Part shown: positions 5,799 through 14,516 of the stretch, one piece after another
How the letters are laid out: each line of letters opens with the position of its first letter
How positions within the stretch are numbered: position 1 is the stretch's first letter
Assembly: GCF_001591165.1 (NCBI RefSeq)
Contig: NZ_BCUG01000037.1
Coordinates: 1-64,000, forward strand
Reading direction: 5' to 3'
From: Thauera butanivorans NBRC 103042
GTDB taxonomy: Bacteria > Pseudomonadota > Gammaproteobacteria > Burkholderiales > Rhodocyclaceae
Length of the DNA: 64,000 nucleotides
Made by a program: the position numbers and the translations under genes
The notes under the pieces: generated by a model
Database searches by the model: none
Told to the model about the DNA's origin: nothing
Seen by the model: the letters and a program-made list of their open reading frames with translations, nothing else

Positions 5799-8591
5799 TC
5801 ACGAGACTGCCCGTTGCAGCACCCCGATCGGTGGCGCCCAATCATCCCCCGGCTGTTTCTTGCGCGTGACCAGTGTCAGTTGCGCGGGGGCGAAGACGTT
5901 GGCGTTGTGCGTTACCGGAGTCGTGATGAGGTATTGCGCGCGGGTGGCGCGCAGGAAGGTGCCGACGCGGTCGATGTTGGCGACGTCGAGGTGGGCGAAG
6001 GGTTCGTCGATGAAGACGAAGCCGCCGGGGCGGGCTTCGTCCATCAGCAGGGCGATCAGCAGGATCAGGGATTTCATCACCTGCTGGCCGCCCGAGGCTT
6101 CGCCGTCGTTGAGGCCGACGGCGCCCTTGCGGTCGAAGTCGAAGCGCACTTCCAGCCCGGCCTGGGCCAGCGACAGGTCGTCGTTGTCGAGGTGAGGGGT
6201 GGGGCAGTCGACGCTGAGGTTGGCGAGCTCGCCCAGCGCCTTCAGGTTTTTGGCGTACTGGCGCACGGTGGCGCGCAGCTTGGCGATGTAGGCGGCGCGG
6301 GCGTTGTCGGTGTGGTGGCGCGCGGTGGCGCAGTAGCCCTGGCGGTCGAGGTAGTCGCGTTCGCGCAGGGCGACGTCGGCGGCGAGGCGGTCGCGCACGA
6401 CGAGCACCGCCGGGTCGGTGATCCAGTCGCCTTCTTCGAGGCGGCGGCGCAGGCGGTCGAGCTCGGCGCGGGCGCCGCGGGCGTCGCCGTAGCGTTCGGC
6501 GAGCAGGGCGAGTTCGCCGCTGTCGAGCCAGTGCGGCGGCATGCCGCGCCGGCGGCGGCGCAGGGCGAGGATGCGCTCGGCCTGGGTGCGGCGGCGCGGG
6601 CCGTGTTCGCGGGCGATGTCGGCCAGGCGCTGGTCGATGGCCTTGAGCTCGCGCTGGCGGCGGTCGGCTTCGATCTGGATGCCGCTGAGTTTTTCGTTCA
6701 GCGCGTCCAGTGTGCCGCGCATGTCGGCGCGCTCGGCGATGGCGGCGGTCAGCGCTTTTTTCGCCTGCGGCAGCTCGGCTTCGGCGGCGGCGTAGCGTTC
6801 GGCATTGGCGGCCAGCAGTTGCGCCGATTGCAGGCCGAGCATGCGTTGGCGCAGGGCGGTGACGCGCTCGGTGGCTTCGTCCAGCTTGGGCCGCAGGGCG
6901 TGCAACTGCTTGTCGAGCGCGGTGATTTCGTCCTGCAGCGCGGCGATGCGCGACTGGCGGGCGAGTTCGCCGAAGTGGAATTCCTGCGGCCGGCCCAGGT
7001 GGCGGGCGCCGCGGCGTTCGCGGTGGTAGCCGTCGCGGGTGATCCATTCCTGCTCGCGCGGCAGCTCGCGCGCGGCGTCGGCGTTTTCGACGCGGCGGAT
7101 GCGGTTGAGCAGGTCGGCCAGCCAGCGCGGCACCGGGGCGTCGAATTCCACCACTTCGGCCAGGCTCATCGGCCGCGGCGGCGGCGCGGTTTCGCGCTCG
7201 GGCACGATGAAGTGGCGGAAGCGTTCGCGCTCGCCCAGCGCCCAGGCGGCGTGGCGGTCGGCTTCGCGTTCGAGCAGGATCAGGTGGCGGTAGGGGCGCA
7301 GGATGGCTTCGAGCGCGGCCTGCCAGGCCGGATCGGTCACTTCGACCACTTCGGCCAGACTGCGGTGGGCGATGCCTTCGGCGCTGAGGCGGACGCGGAA
7401 GCGGGAGACTTCGGCGTCGCCCGGGGGGCTGTTGCGGTTGCGCTCGGCGCGCAGGGTTTCGGTCTTGTCCTCGAAGGCGGCGACGAGTTCGCGTTCCTTG
7501 GTGCGCAGGCGGGCGCGGGCGGCATCGGCTTCCTCGTGTTCCTGTTCCAGCGCGACGGCGTCGGCGCCGTGTTCGCTGGCGAGCTGGGCGCGCAGGGTGT
7601 CGCGTTCGGCGAGCAGCTTTTCCAGGTCGCGCACGCGGTCGTGGGCGGCGAGGTAGGCCTGTTCGGTGGCGGCGTCGCCATCCTTCAGGCGCGCGCGTTC
7701 GGCCTTGCCGGCGTCCTGTTCGGCGCGCACGGCGTCGAGCCGCAGGCGGGCGTCGCGCTGTTCGGCCAGCTTGTCGGTGCGTTCGCTGCCGACGCGGCGC
7801 AGCGCCTCGCGCTCGGCGGCGGTGTCGCGCGCGAGTTCGGCCACTTCCAGGCGCGGCACGAGCTCGGCCTGCAGGGCCTGAGCTTCGTCGGCGAGCTGCT
7901 TCCATTCCAGGAAGCGGTTGGCTTCGGCCTTCTTTTCCTCGGCCTGGGTCTTCAGGCGGTCGAGGTCGATGCCGAGTTCGTCGAGTTCGCGCTCGGCGGA
8001 TTTCTGCTCCTCGCGCGCGGCCTGGTAGTTGTCCAGCACCTCCTTGTCGCCGAACACGTCGAAGACCAGTTCCAGCAGCGCCTTGGGCGAGTATTCGCAC
8101 AGCTTGTCGGTGTCGCCCTGTTCCAGCGCCAGCACCTTGGTGATGGCCGGCGTCAGGCCGCCCCAGGCGAGGCGGTGCTGGTAGTCGCGCAGGCCGATCC
8201 AGTCGTTGCTGGCTTCCAGCGCCTCGATGTCCTGGTTGCCGTCGACGATGGTGTAGTCGCGTATCCAGTCGCCGCCGGCCTTGCGGATGCGGCAGGCGAG
8301 GGTGACTTCGTCCGACAGGCAGGGGAAGAAAGGCCGCTTGCCGCTGCTGCCCGGCAGGTTGGCGACGATGGCGCGTATCCACGCGAAGCTGCGGTCGGCG
8401 CGGCGCACATAGCGGCGGAAGTCGCGCTTGCCCGAGCAGCGCAGCGCGAACAGCGTGCGCAGGGCGTCGAGCAGCGTGGTCTTGCCCGAGCCGTTGGGGC
8501 CGACGATGGTGATGATCTGGGCGTCCAGCGGCAGCGAGAAGCGGCGCCAGAAGTCCCAATGGACGAGTTCCAGGGTCTTGATGTGAAACAT
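5799..8591 (-). CDS. jetC: JetC/MksB-like SMC ATPase of a Wadjet-type system
   Basis: A 930-residue SMC-like protein from ATG 8591 (MFHIKTLELVHWDFWRRF). Walker A GPNGSGKTT is at 31-39. Long charged helices follow, typical of SMC coiled coils (about 230-380 and 560-720), around a central hinge-like section. The C-terminal head has GEASGGQQVMKSL (signature, about 825) and GFVFIDEPFAHLD (Walker B, about 853-865). The open frame continues 270 codons upstream across a divergent gene and is not real there. In Wadjet the SMC dimer with kleisin and partner extrudes DNA loops. It is shorter than E. coli Wadjet JetC (about 1,100) and close to MksB. Confidence 0.85.
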   Translation of the reverse strand: MFHIKTLELVHWDFWRRFSLPLDAQIITIVGPNGSGKTTLLDALRTLFALRCSGKRDFRRYVRRADRSFAWIRAIVANLPGSSGKRPFFPCLSDEVTLACRIRKAGGDWIRDYTIVDGNQDIEALEASNDWIGLRDYQHRLAWGGLTPAITKVLALEQGDTDKLCEYSPKALLELVFDVFGDKEVLDNYQAAREEQKSAERELDELGIDLDRLKTQAEEKKAEANRFLEWKQLADEAQALQAELVPRLEVAELARDTAAEREALRRVGSERTDKLAEQRDARLRLDAVRAEQDAGKAERARLKDGDAATEQAYLAAHDRVRDLEKLLAERDTLRAQLASEHGADAVALEQEHEEADAARARLRTKERELVAAFEDKTETLRAERNRNSPPGDAEVSRFRVRLSAEGIAHRSLAEVVEVTDPAWQAALEAILRPYRHLILLEREADRHAAWALGERERFRHFIVPERETAPPPRPMSLAEVVEFDAPVPRWLADLLNRIRRVENADAARELPREQEWITRDGYHRERRGARHLGRPQEFHFGELARQSRIAALQDEITALDKQLHALRPKLDEATERVTALRQRMLGLQSAQLLAANAERYAAAEAELPQAKKALTAAIAERADMRGTLDALNEKLSGIQIEADRRQRELKAIDQRLADIAREHGPRRRTQAERILALRRRRRGMPPHWLDSGELALLAERYGDARGARAELDRLRRRLEEGDWITDPAVLVVRDRLAADVALRERDYLDRQGYCATARHHTDNARAAYIAKLRATVRQYAKNLKALGELANLSVDCPTPHLDNDDLSLAQAGLEVRFDFDRKGAVGLNDGEASGGQQVMKSLILLIALLMDEARPGGFVFIDEPFAHLDVANIDRVGTFLRATRAQYLITTPVTHNANVFAPAQLTLVTRKKQPGDDWAPPIGVLQRAVS

Positions 8592-8810
8592 CGGGTATTC
8601 GGCCGAAAGGGTTTGCGGCCCGGCAGCGGATGGCGCGGGCAGGATGCGAGGCGGGCAGTGTAGCGGCGGCCCCGGCCGGCGGCAAATGCCCCGGCCATGC
8701 CGGAAGCCGAGCCAGCGTGGTGCGGGACGGAAACTGAGCTGCATCAATGCCGTGCATGGCCGGCCCCGCGACACTGGGCGCCCGTGCATCGCTCCACAGA
8801 GGCCGACCCG

Positions 8811-9431
8811 ATGAGCTTTCCCGAATTCTTCCACCACGTGCCGCGCATCCGCGTGCATGATCCCCTGGCCGACTTCCTCGGCGCCGCCGAGGGCGGCGTG
8901 CTCGAATACGGCTACGAGGATGCCGTGAAGCTGGCCGGGCATTCCTGCCCGACCGTGGCGTCGGCTTATGTGCTGGCCTGCCGCGCGATGGGCCTGCTCT
9001 ACCCGGATGCCTTGCCCGAGCGCGGCGGCGTCCGCGTCGATTTCGCCGAACCGCTGGAGCAGGGCGTGACCGGCGTCATCGCCAGCGTGCTGACGCTGAT
9101 CACCGGCGCCACGCAGCAGGGCGGTTTCAAGGGCATCGCCGGACGTTTCGTGCGCCGCGGCCTGCAGCGTTTCGAGGCTGAATTGCCGCTCGCATTGCGG
9201 CTGACGCGCATCGATACCGGCCGCTTCGTCGATGCGGCGTCGGATCTGTCGCAGGTGCCGGCGGTAGCCGAGATGTCGGCGCTGATGGGGCGCTGCCTGC
9301 ATGGCGAAGCGGACGACGGAGCGCGCCGCCGCTTCGGCCAGTTGTGGCAGCAGCGGGTGGAACGCATCTTGCTGGATTGCTGGGATGACGACGCGGTGTT
9401 CCAATTCCGCGTCTCCCCGACAACTGGATAA
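8811..9431 (+). CDS. FmdE-like domain protein
   Basis: A 206-residue protein with a FmdE-type fold. The phrase YGYEDAVKLAGHSCPTVASA, with its GHxCP motif, is the metal-binding signature of FmdE family proteins, first described from molybdenum formylmethanofuran dehydrogenase operons but widespread with unknown roles. The start at 8811 is the first ATG after the divergent jetC promoter region. It is 20 bases upstream of the amidotransferase gene, so the two probably form an operon. Its position inside the Wadjet locus may be accidental cargo. Confidence 0.7.
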   Translation: MSFPEFFHHVPRIRVHDPLADFLGAAEGGVLEYGYEDAVKLAGHSCPTVASAYVLACRAMGLLYPDALPERGGVRVDFAEPLEQGVTGVIASVLTLITGATQQGGFKGIAGRFVRRGLQRFEAELPLALRLTRIDTGRFVDAASDLSQVPAVAEMSALMGRCLHGEADDGARRRFGQLWQQRVERILLDCWDDDAVFQFRVSPTTG

Positions 9432-9451
9432 GAGAAACGGATATCCGACCC

Positions 9452-10150
9452 ATGCACGCGCACATCCTGCAGCACGTCGCTTTCGAGGGACCGGGCAGCA
9501 TCGGCCCCTGGCTGGAAAACGCCGGCTACGACATCGGCACCACCCGCTTCCACGAGAACGCGCTGCTGCCCGAGCCGGAGTCGGTCGATCTGCTGGTCGT
9601 CATGGGTGGGCCGATGAGCGTCAACGACGAGGCCGAGTTGCCGTGGCTGGCGGCGGAAAAGCGTTTCATCGGCGAAGTCATCCGCCTCGGCAGGCCGGTG
9701 CTGGGCGTGTGCCTGGGCGCCCAACTGATTGCCTGCGCGCTGGGTGGGCGGGTGTTTGCCAACCGCGAGCGCGAGATCGGCTGGTTTCCGGTCGAGGCGG
9801 TGGCGCACGACGGTCCGGCGCTGTTCCGCTTTCCGCCGTCGGTGGAGGTCTTTCACTGGCATGGCGAAACCTTCACGCTGCCGGCCGGTGCGGTCCGTCT
9901 GGCGCGCAGCGCGGCCTGCGACAACCAGGCTTTCCAGTTCGGCAAGGCGGTGATCGGGCTGCAGTTCCACCTGGAAACCACGCCCGAGTCGGCGCGGCAG
10001 ATCGTCGAGCATTGCCGCGATGAGCTGCAGCCCGCGCCCCATGTGCAGTCCGAAGCCGAAATCCTGGCTGCGGAAAATGGCAGATACGCCGCGATCAACG
10101 GCTTGATGGCCGAGGTGCTTGCCTTCCTGCATGCCGCCGGCGGCCGCTGA
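9452..10150 (+). CDS. class I glutamine amidotransferase-like protein
   Basis: A 232-residue stand-alone GATase1 domain. LVVMGGPMSVND is the oxyanion region, GVCLGAQLIA holds the nucleophile Cys, and FHWHGETF plus LQFHLETTP supply the conserved His/Glu motifs of the GMP-synthase-like family. Such proteins hydrolyse glutamine or act as gamma-glutamyl hydrolases; the substrate cannot be told here. It follows the FmdE-like gene with a short gap. Confidence 0.85.
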   Translation: MHAHILQHVAFEGPGSIGPWLENAGYDIGTTRFHENALLPEPESVDLLVVMGGPMSVNDEAELPWLAAEKRFIGEVIRLGRPVLGVCLGAQLIACALGGRVFANREREIGWFPVEAVAHDGPALFRFPPSVEVFHWHGETFTLPAGAVRLARSAACDNQAFQFGKAVIGLQFHLETTPESARQIVEHCRDELQPAPHVQSEAEILAAENGRYAAINGLMAEVLAFLHAAGGR

Positions 10151-10220
10151 AGCGGGGGACGGGGCGGCAGGCGCGGACCCGGCATCACTCGCTGGATTGC
10201 CGGCCCGCAACAGCTTCGAG

Positions 10221-10255
10221 GTTGACGTACAATATTTCCAAAACTACACGTCAAC
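10221..10255 (+). promoter_or_regulatory. palindromic operator of the RHH/PIN toxin-antitoxin operon
   Basis: GTTGACGT (10221-10228) and ACGTCAAC (10248-10255) form a perfect inverted repeat around an AT-rich centre containing TACAAT, a plausible -10. It ends 12 bases before the antitoxin start, a usual place for autorepression. Confidence 0.6.
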
Positions 10256-10266
10256 TGGAGTGCGCC

Positions 10267-10512
10267 ATGCAAACCAAACTCACCCTGCGGCTCGATGCGG
10301 TACTGATCGAACAGGCCAAAGCGCAGGCGCGGCGCAACGGCAAATCCTTGTCGCAGCTCGTGGCCGACTATTTCGCACAGCTTGGCGAGACGCCCGCCCA
10401 GTCGTCGCTGCCGCCCACCATCGCCGCGCTGAAGGGCGCGCTCAAGCGTGCCGGCGCAAACCTGCCCGATGAGCAGGACTACCGCGCTTATCTTGAAAAC
10501 AAGCATCGATGA
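10267..10512 (+). CDS. ribbon-helix-helix antitoxin
   Basis: An 81-residue protein, MQTKLTLRLDAVLIEQAKAQ, followed by ARRNGKSLSQLVADYF: a ribbon-helix-helix DNA-binding unit of the kind paired with PIN toxins (DUF6364-like). The C-terminal tail (ALKGALKRAGANLPDEQDYR) is the toxin-binding region. The ATG at 10267 is preceded by ACTGGAG; the longer frame reads through the operator and is rejected. Its stop overlaps the toxin's ATG (ATGA). Confidence 0.8.
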   Translation: MQTKLTLRLDAVLIEQAKAQARRNGKSLSQLVADYFAQLGETPAQSSLPPTIAALKGALKRAGANLPDEQDYRAYLENKHR

Positions 10513-10925
10513 ACATCCTTTTCGATACCAGCGTCGTGCTCGACGTCCTGCTCGACCGCGCGCCCTTTGCGCACGACAGCGCCCAGGTGCTGGCCTTGGT
10601 GGAACGTGGCGAGATACGCGGCAGCCTGTGCGCCACCACCGTCACCACGCTGTTCTACCTGTGCCAGCGCGCACTGGATGCGCACCAGGCGCGCACCCAC
10701 GTCGGTACGCTGCTGGACCTGTTCGACATCGCGCCCGTCAGCCGCGTGGTCCTGAGCGACGCACTGGGAACAGCCTTTGCCGACTTTGAAGATGCCGTGC
10801 TGCACGAAGCCGCCCGCCATGCCGGCTGCCAGGCCATCGTCACCCGCAACGTGCGCGACTTCGCCGCCGCTGGCCTGCCGGTATACGCGCCCGGCGAACT
10901 GCTGCGAATCCGGTCGGGCGGGTAA
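10509..10925 (+). CDS. PIN-domain toxin
   Basis: A 138-residue PIN protein. MNILFDTSVVLDVLLDR has the first Asp, ALVERGEIRGSLCATTVTT is the early helix region with the conserved Glu, DFEDAVLHEAA the central Asp pair, and IVTRNVRDFAAAGLPV the last conserved Asp. Overlap with the antitoxin by four bases indicates coupling. It is the distal gene of the plus-strand block inserted between jetC and jetB. Confidence 0.8.
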   Translation: MNILFDTSVVLDVLLDRAPFAHDSAQVLALVERGEIRGSLCATTVTTLFYLCQRALDAHQARTHVGTLLDLFDIAPVSRVVLSDALGTAFADFEDAVLHEAARHAGCQAIVTRNVRDFAAAGLPVYAPGELLRIRSGG

Positions 10926-11033
10926 GCGAGCTGCTGGAGCTGCCCCCTCCGCCCACGGTCAGGCGTGGCAAGCTCTGCGGGGAACTGTCCGTAGGGCGCG
11001 GTGCGACGGAGCCGTGCGGGTTTGCGGGTGCCG

Positions 11034-11744
11034 TCAGGCGGGGTCTTCCGCGTCGTCCTCGCCGATGTCGGCGAGGATTTCGGCGTTTTCGAAGGCGTTG
11101 GTTTCCGGCATGGGGTGGCCGGCGCGGGCGATCACTTCGCCCAGCGTGCCGTGGATGATGCGGTCGGCCATCACGCGGTAATCGAGCGCGACGTCGAGCA
11201 GCGGCCCTTCGCCGATGATGCCGGCGCGGCGTTCGATGAAGCCCAGGCGGGCGAGCTTGCCGAGCGCGATCGTCATGCGCGTCTTGCCGCCGAGGCGGGG
11301 GCCGAAGTCGGCCAGCAGCGAGCTTTCGGTCAGGCTGCCGGAGACGGCTTCGCCGTGGGCGACCGGCTTGTCGCCGCCGAACATGTCGGTCTGGCCGTCG
11401 TCGACGAGCTCGCGCCGCGTGACCTGGCGCTCGCGCTTTGGCAGCACGATCAGCGACCAGATCACCACCAGCAGCGCGATCTCGTCGCGCGTCAGGCCCA
11501 GGTTGCTCGCCGCATACTCGCGGCCGGCGCCGAACACCGGCTCGGCCATGTCGGCCTGCAGCGCGACGCCGACGTGGGCGGCGTAGGGGTTGTCGAGCAG
11601 TTGCAGGCCGACGTCGGCCAGGCGGCGGTCGAGTTCGATGCGAAAGCTCTCATCGACCAGCGCGCGCCGCACCATGCGGTCACTGCGCGGCAGCCAGCGC
11701 TGGGCGAGCAGGCGGGCGGTGAGCGTCTTCAGTTCGTGTTCCAT
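11034..11744 (-). CDS. jetB: JetB/MksE-like subunit of a Wadjet-type SMC system
   Basis: A 236-residue protein starting MEHELKTLTARLLAQRWLPR. It has winged-helix character (LTRDEIALLVVIWSLIVLPK; LGKLARLGFIERR) and an acidic tail (ENAEILADIGEDDAEDPA). This matches MukE/MksE-like partners that bind the kleisin and regulate SMC complexes. The start is 11 bases after the stop of jetA, so the genes are co-transcribed. Direct similarity to characterised JetB (DUF4194) is not obvious to me; the assignment comes from fold-like features and synteny with a kleisin-like gene, an SMC gene and a Toprim-type gene. Confidence 0.6.
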   Translation of the reverse strand: MEHELKTLTARLLAQRWLPRSDRMVRRALVDESFRIELDRRLADVGLQLLDNPYAAHVGVALQADMAEPVFGAGREYAASNLGLTRDEIALLVVIWSLIVLPKRERQVTRRELVDDGQTDMFGGDKPVAHGEAVSGSLTESSLLADFGPRLGGKTRMTIALGKLARLGFIERRAGIIGEGPLLDVALDYRVMADRIIHGTLGEVIARAGHPMPETNAFENAEILADIGEDDAEDPA

Positions 11745-11755
11745 GGGCGCACCGT

Positions 11756-13057
11756 TCAGGAGTGGGTGAGTGGGGCAGGGGCGCGCGGCGGGCGCGGGAC
11801 GCGGGGAATGACCTCGCCGGTGTTGATGGCGGCGATCTCGTCTTCGCCGACTGTGACCAGTTCGTCACCGAAATGGACGTCCAGCGGCAGGCGCATGAAG
11901 GCGCCGACCGGCCCGTCGACCGGGCTGGCATCCTCGCCGTCGGCCAGCAGGGCGAGCAGCGACAGGCGGTAGCTGGCCGGCGCGAAGCCGCCGCCGGCGA
12001 CGACCTGGTGCAGCGGCCGGGCGCCGGGCAGGGCGTCGAGGCGGTGGGTGAAGTGCTCCAGCATCGCCAGGTCTTCGGTCTCGGGCGCGGCGTCGACCGG
12101 TGTGGCATCGGGCGGTGGCAGCGTGGCGTCGGTCGCGTTCTGCGCAGCTTCGCCGCCGAGCGCGCTTTCGGCGCGGTCCAGCAGTTCATGCCCGCCGGCC
12201 AGCAGCGGTAGTTCGGGCACTGCGGCAGTGCAGCCCATGGCAAGGCCCGCCAGCGTGGCGCCGTCCAGCCGGCGCAGCCAGGCGGCGACGTCCGACGAGG
12301 AGATGCCGGAGCTGCCCAGCGTCACGCGCTGCGCCTCGATCTTGTTCAGCGCGCGCTGGAAGGAGGCGTCGGCGCGCGCCAGCCGCGACTGCGCCAGGCC
12401 GATGCGCTGGGCGACGCGGGCGAGCTCGAAATCGGCATCCGGCTCGGCCAGCAGCTTGTTGAGGATGTCGGTGCCGCGCTCCAGCCAGCGGCCATTGGCC
12501 GACAGCCGGCGGCGGGCGTCGAGGATGCGGAACTCGGAGCCGGAGGCGATCGCTTCCTCGAAGTGCCAGGTGAGGTCGGTGAGCTTGGACAGCAGGTGGC
12601 CGAGCGATTCGGCGGTGACGCCGCCGACAGCCTGCAGGCCGGCCAGTTGCGCGGTGAGAAAGCCCAGCTCGGCGTCTTCCTCGTCGCCGAAGCGCAGCAG
12701 CATGGCCAGTGCGGCGACGGCGTTGCGGCCGATGTCCGACAGCGCGTACTGGCCGTCCTCGCCGATGGCGAGCAGGGCATTGTCGCGCAGGCGCTTGAGC
12801 ACCGTTTCGAGCTTCACCGGGTCGAGATAGGCGAAGCGCGCGCGCAGCGCGTCGGGCGACCAGCGCGGCACCTCGGCCTCCTGACCGATCTCGCGCAGCA
12901 CCAGCAGGCGCATCAGCACTTCGGCTTCGGTGCCGCGGAACAGCGTGATGAAGGCGTCGAGCAGCGGCCGCGCCGACGCCAGCGCCGCCAGTTCGGGCAC
13001 TTCGTCGGCGTCGACGCCGGGAGCGAGGAAATCGGACAGATTGAGAGACGGATTCAA
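11756..13057 (-). CDS. jetA: JetA/MksF-like kleisin subunit of a Wadjet-type SMC system
   Basis: A 433-residue protein that appears to use a TTG start at 13057 (no ATG or GTG lies nearby in frame). The N-terminal 150 residues look like tandem winged helices ([30 protein letters not shown]). The middle is long and helical ([39 protein letters not shown]), and a Pro/Ala/Glu-rich linker near 325-345 precedes a C-terminal domain. This is the layout of MukF/MksF kleisins that bridge SMC heads. It is the first gene of the Wadjet-like set and lies 82 bases downstream of prfB, separated by a palindrome. Confidence 0.6.
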   Translation of the reverse strand: MNPSLNLSDFLAPGVDADEVPELAALASARPLLDAFITLFRGTEAEVLMRLLVLREIGQEAEVPRWSPDALRARFAYLDPVKLETVLKRLRDNALLAIGEDGQYALSDIGRNAVAALAMLLRFGDEEDAELGFLTAQLAGLQAVGGVTAESLGHLLSKLTDLTWHFEEAIASGSEFRILDARRRLSANGRWLERGTDILNKLLAEPDADFELARVAQRIGLAQSRLARADASFQRALNKIEAQRVTLGSSGISSSDVAAWLRRLDGATLAGLAMGCTAAVPELPLLAGGHELLDRAESALGGEAAQNATDATLPPPDATPVDAAPETEDLAMLEHFTHRLDALPGARPLHQVVAGGGFAPASYRLSLLALLADGEDASPVDGPVGAFMRLPLDVHFGDELVTVGEDEIAAINTGEVIPRVPRPPRAPAPLTHS

Positions 13058-13084
13058 GGTGGTCGGTTGATCAAGGTTCGTTGA

Positions 13085-13133
13085 TCGCGGCCAAGGCCGC
13101 TCCTACACGCCGTAGGAGCGGCCTTGGCCGCGA
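13085..13133. repeat. REP-like palindrome between prfB and jetA
   Basis: Two perfect 22-base arms (13085-13106 and 13112-13133) around a 5-base loop ACGCC. The arm reads GTAGGAGCGGCCTTGGCC then GCGA, the style of the REP/BIME repeats spread by RAYT (TnpA-REP) proteins in many proteobacteria. It can form a very strong hairpin and could end or attenuate transcription coming from prfB into jetAB. It is the only copy I see in the window. Confidence 0.75.
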
Positions 13134-13139
13134 CGATGA

Positions 13140-14244
13140 TCAGACGCCCTGCTTCAGGCTCGCGGCGATGAAGTCCGCCAGGTCGCCGTCCAGCACCGCC
13201 TGGGTGTTGCCTACTTCGTAGTTGGTGCGCAGGTCCTTGATGCGCGACTGGTCGAGCACGTAGCTGCGGATCTGGTGGCCCCAGCCGATGTCGCTCTTGC
13301 TGTCTTCCAGCTTCTGCTGCTCGGACTGGCGCTTGCGCAGTTCGAGTTCGTACAGGCGCGCCTTCAGCATCGACATCGCTTCGGCCTTGTTCTTGTGCTG
13401 CGAACGGTCGTTCTGGCACTGCACGACGATGCCGGTCGGCTCGTGCGTGATGCGCACCGCGGAGTCGGTCTTGTTGATGTGCTGGCCGCCGGCGCCGGAG
13501 GCGCGGTAGGTGTCGATGCGCAGGTCGGCCGGGTTGATCTCGATCTCGATCGAATCATCGACTTCCGGATACACGAACACCGACGTGAAGCTGGTGTGGC
13601 GGCGGGCGTTGGAGTCGAACGGCGATTTGCGCACCAGGCGGTGGATGCCGGTCTCGGTGCGCAGGTAGCCGTAGGCGTATTCGCCGCTGATCTTGATCGT
13701 GCAGTTCTTGATGCCGGCGACTTCGCCTTCGGTCTCTTCCATCAGCTCGACGCTGAAACCGTTCTTCTCGGCGTAGCGCAGGTACATGCGCTCGAGCATG
13801 CCCGCCCAGTCCTGCGCCTCGGTGCCGCCGGCGCCGGCCTGGATTTCGATGAAGCAGTTGTTGGGGTCCATCGGGTTGCTGAACATGCGGCGGAATTCGA
13901 GCTTCTCGATGTCCGCCGCCAGCCCGCCGAGATCGGCCTCGACCGCCTCGAAGGTGTCGTCGTCGTCCTCGGCTTCGGCGAGTTCGTACAGATCCTTCAG
14001 GTCGCGCGACTGGGCGTCGATGTGCTGCAGCGTCAGCACCACGTCCTCGAGCACACGCTTTTCCTTGCCGAGTTCCTGCGCACGCTCGGCGTTGTTCCAG
14101 ACGGCCGGGTCTTCCAGCGCGCGATTGACTTCTTCGAGCTTCGATGCTTTCACATCGTAGTCAAAGATACCTCCGTAGTTCGCGACCCCGGGCGGCGAGG
14201 TCGGCGAGTTTCTCGGCGATGGCGTTCTGGCGTTCGGCTTCCAT
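13140..14244 (-). CDS. prfB: peptide chain release factor 2, made by programmed +1 frameshift
   Basis: RF2 recognises UGA and UAA and triggers peptide release. The ATG at 14244 starts [20 protein letters not shown] and 27 codons later meets an in-frame TGA (14163-14161). A +1 shift continues as [16 protein letters not shown] and gives a 367-residue protein, normal for RF2. Key motifs are present: [14 protein letters not shown] (SPF anticodon-like tripeptide) and [14 protein letters not shown] (GGQ, catalytic). In many relatives prfB lies between recJ and lysS; here recJ is 14 kb away and the Wadjet-like locus follows. Confidence 0.97.
14160..14175 (-). promoter_or_regulatory. prfB programmed frameshift site
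   Basis: On the minus strand: CGG AGG TAT CTT TGA C. An internal Shine-Dalgarno-like CGGAGG lies three bases upstream of the slippery CTT, followed by the UGA stop with a 3' C. These are the elements used in E. coli prfB, where low RF2 activity favours slippage and so restores RF2. Confidence 0.95.
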
Positions 14245-14516
14245 GCAAGGCTCCGGCGGAATCTGGAAAGCCGCGCATTATACCGGCAGCCGGCGTTCGC
14301 CCGCAGGTGGATCGCGTGCCCGGTTCGGGAGCGGGTGCGGCTCGGGCCGCCAGGATGGCCCCGATCGGGAGCCGATGATGGCAGCTCATGCATTCCGGCT
14401 GAGCGCCATCCATCATTTGTTGGTGCGCTATGCCGGGCAGGGAGCGAGAATGTCCGCCGCTGGAGAAAGGCTCTTCGGGGGGCTTTTCCGTCATCGTTCA
14501 AACGCATCGAGGCTAC

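Noticed and set aside
5814..8663. A 949-codon open frame on the plus strand across jetC
   Set aside because: It is the antisense shadow of the SMC gene: low-complexity Gly/Ala/Val sequence with no family motif, a GC-rich codon artefact.
8592..9404. The 270-codon upstream extension of the jetC frame
   Set aside because: It runs antisense through the FmdE-like gene and lacks SMC similarity; family similarity begins at MFHIKTLELVHWDFW.
13085..13133. The palindrome as a plain intrinsic terminator
   Set aside because: It has no T run on either side, and the arm resembles dispersed REP repeats, so REP is the better label, though it may still hinder transcription.
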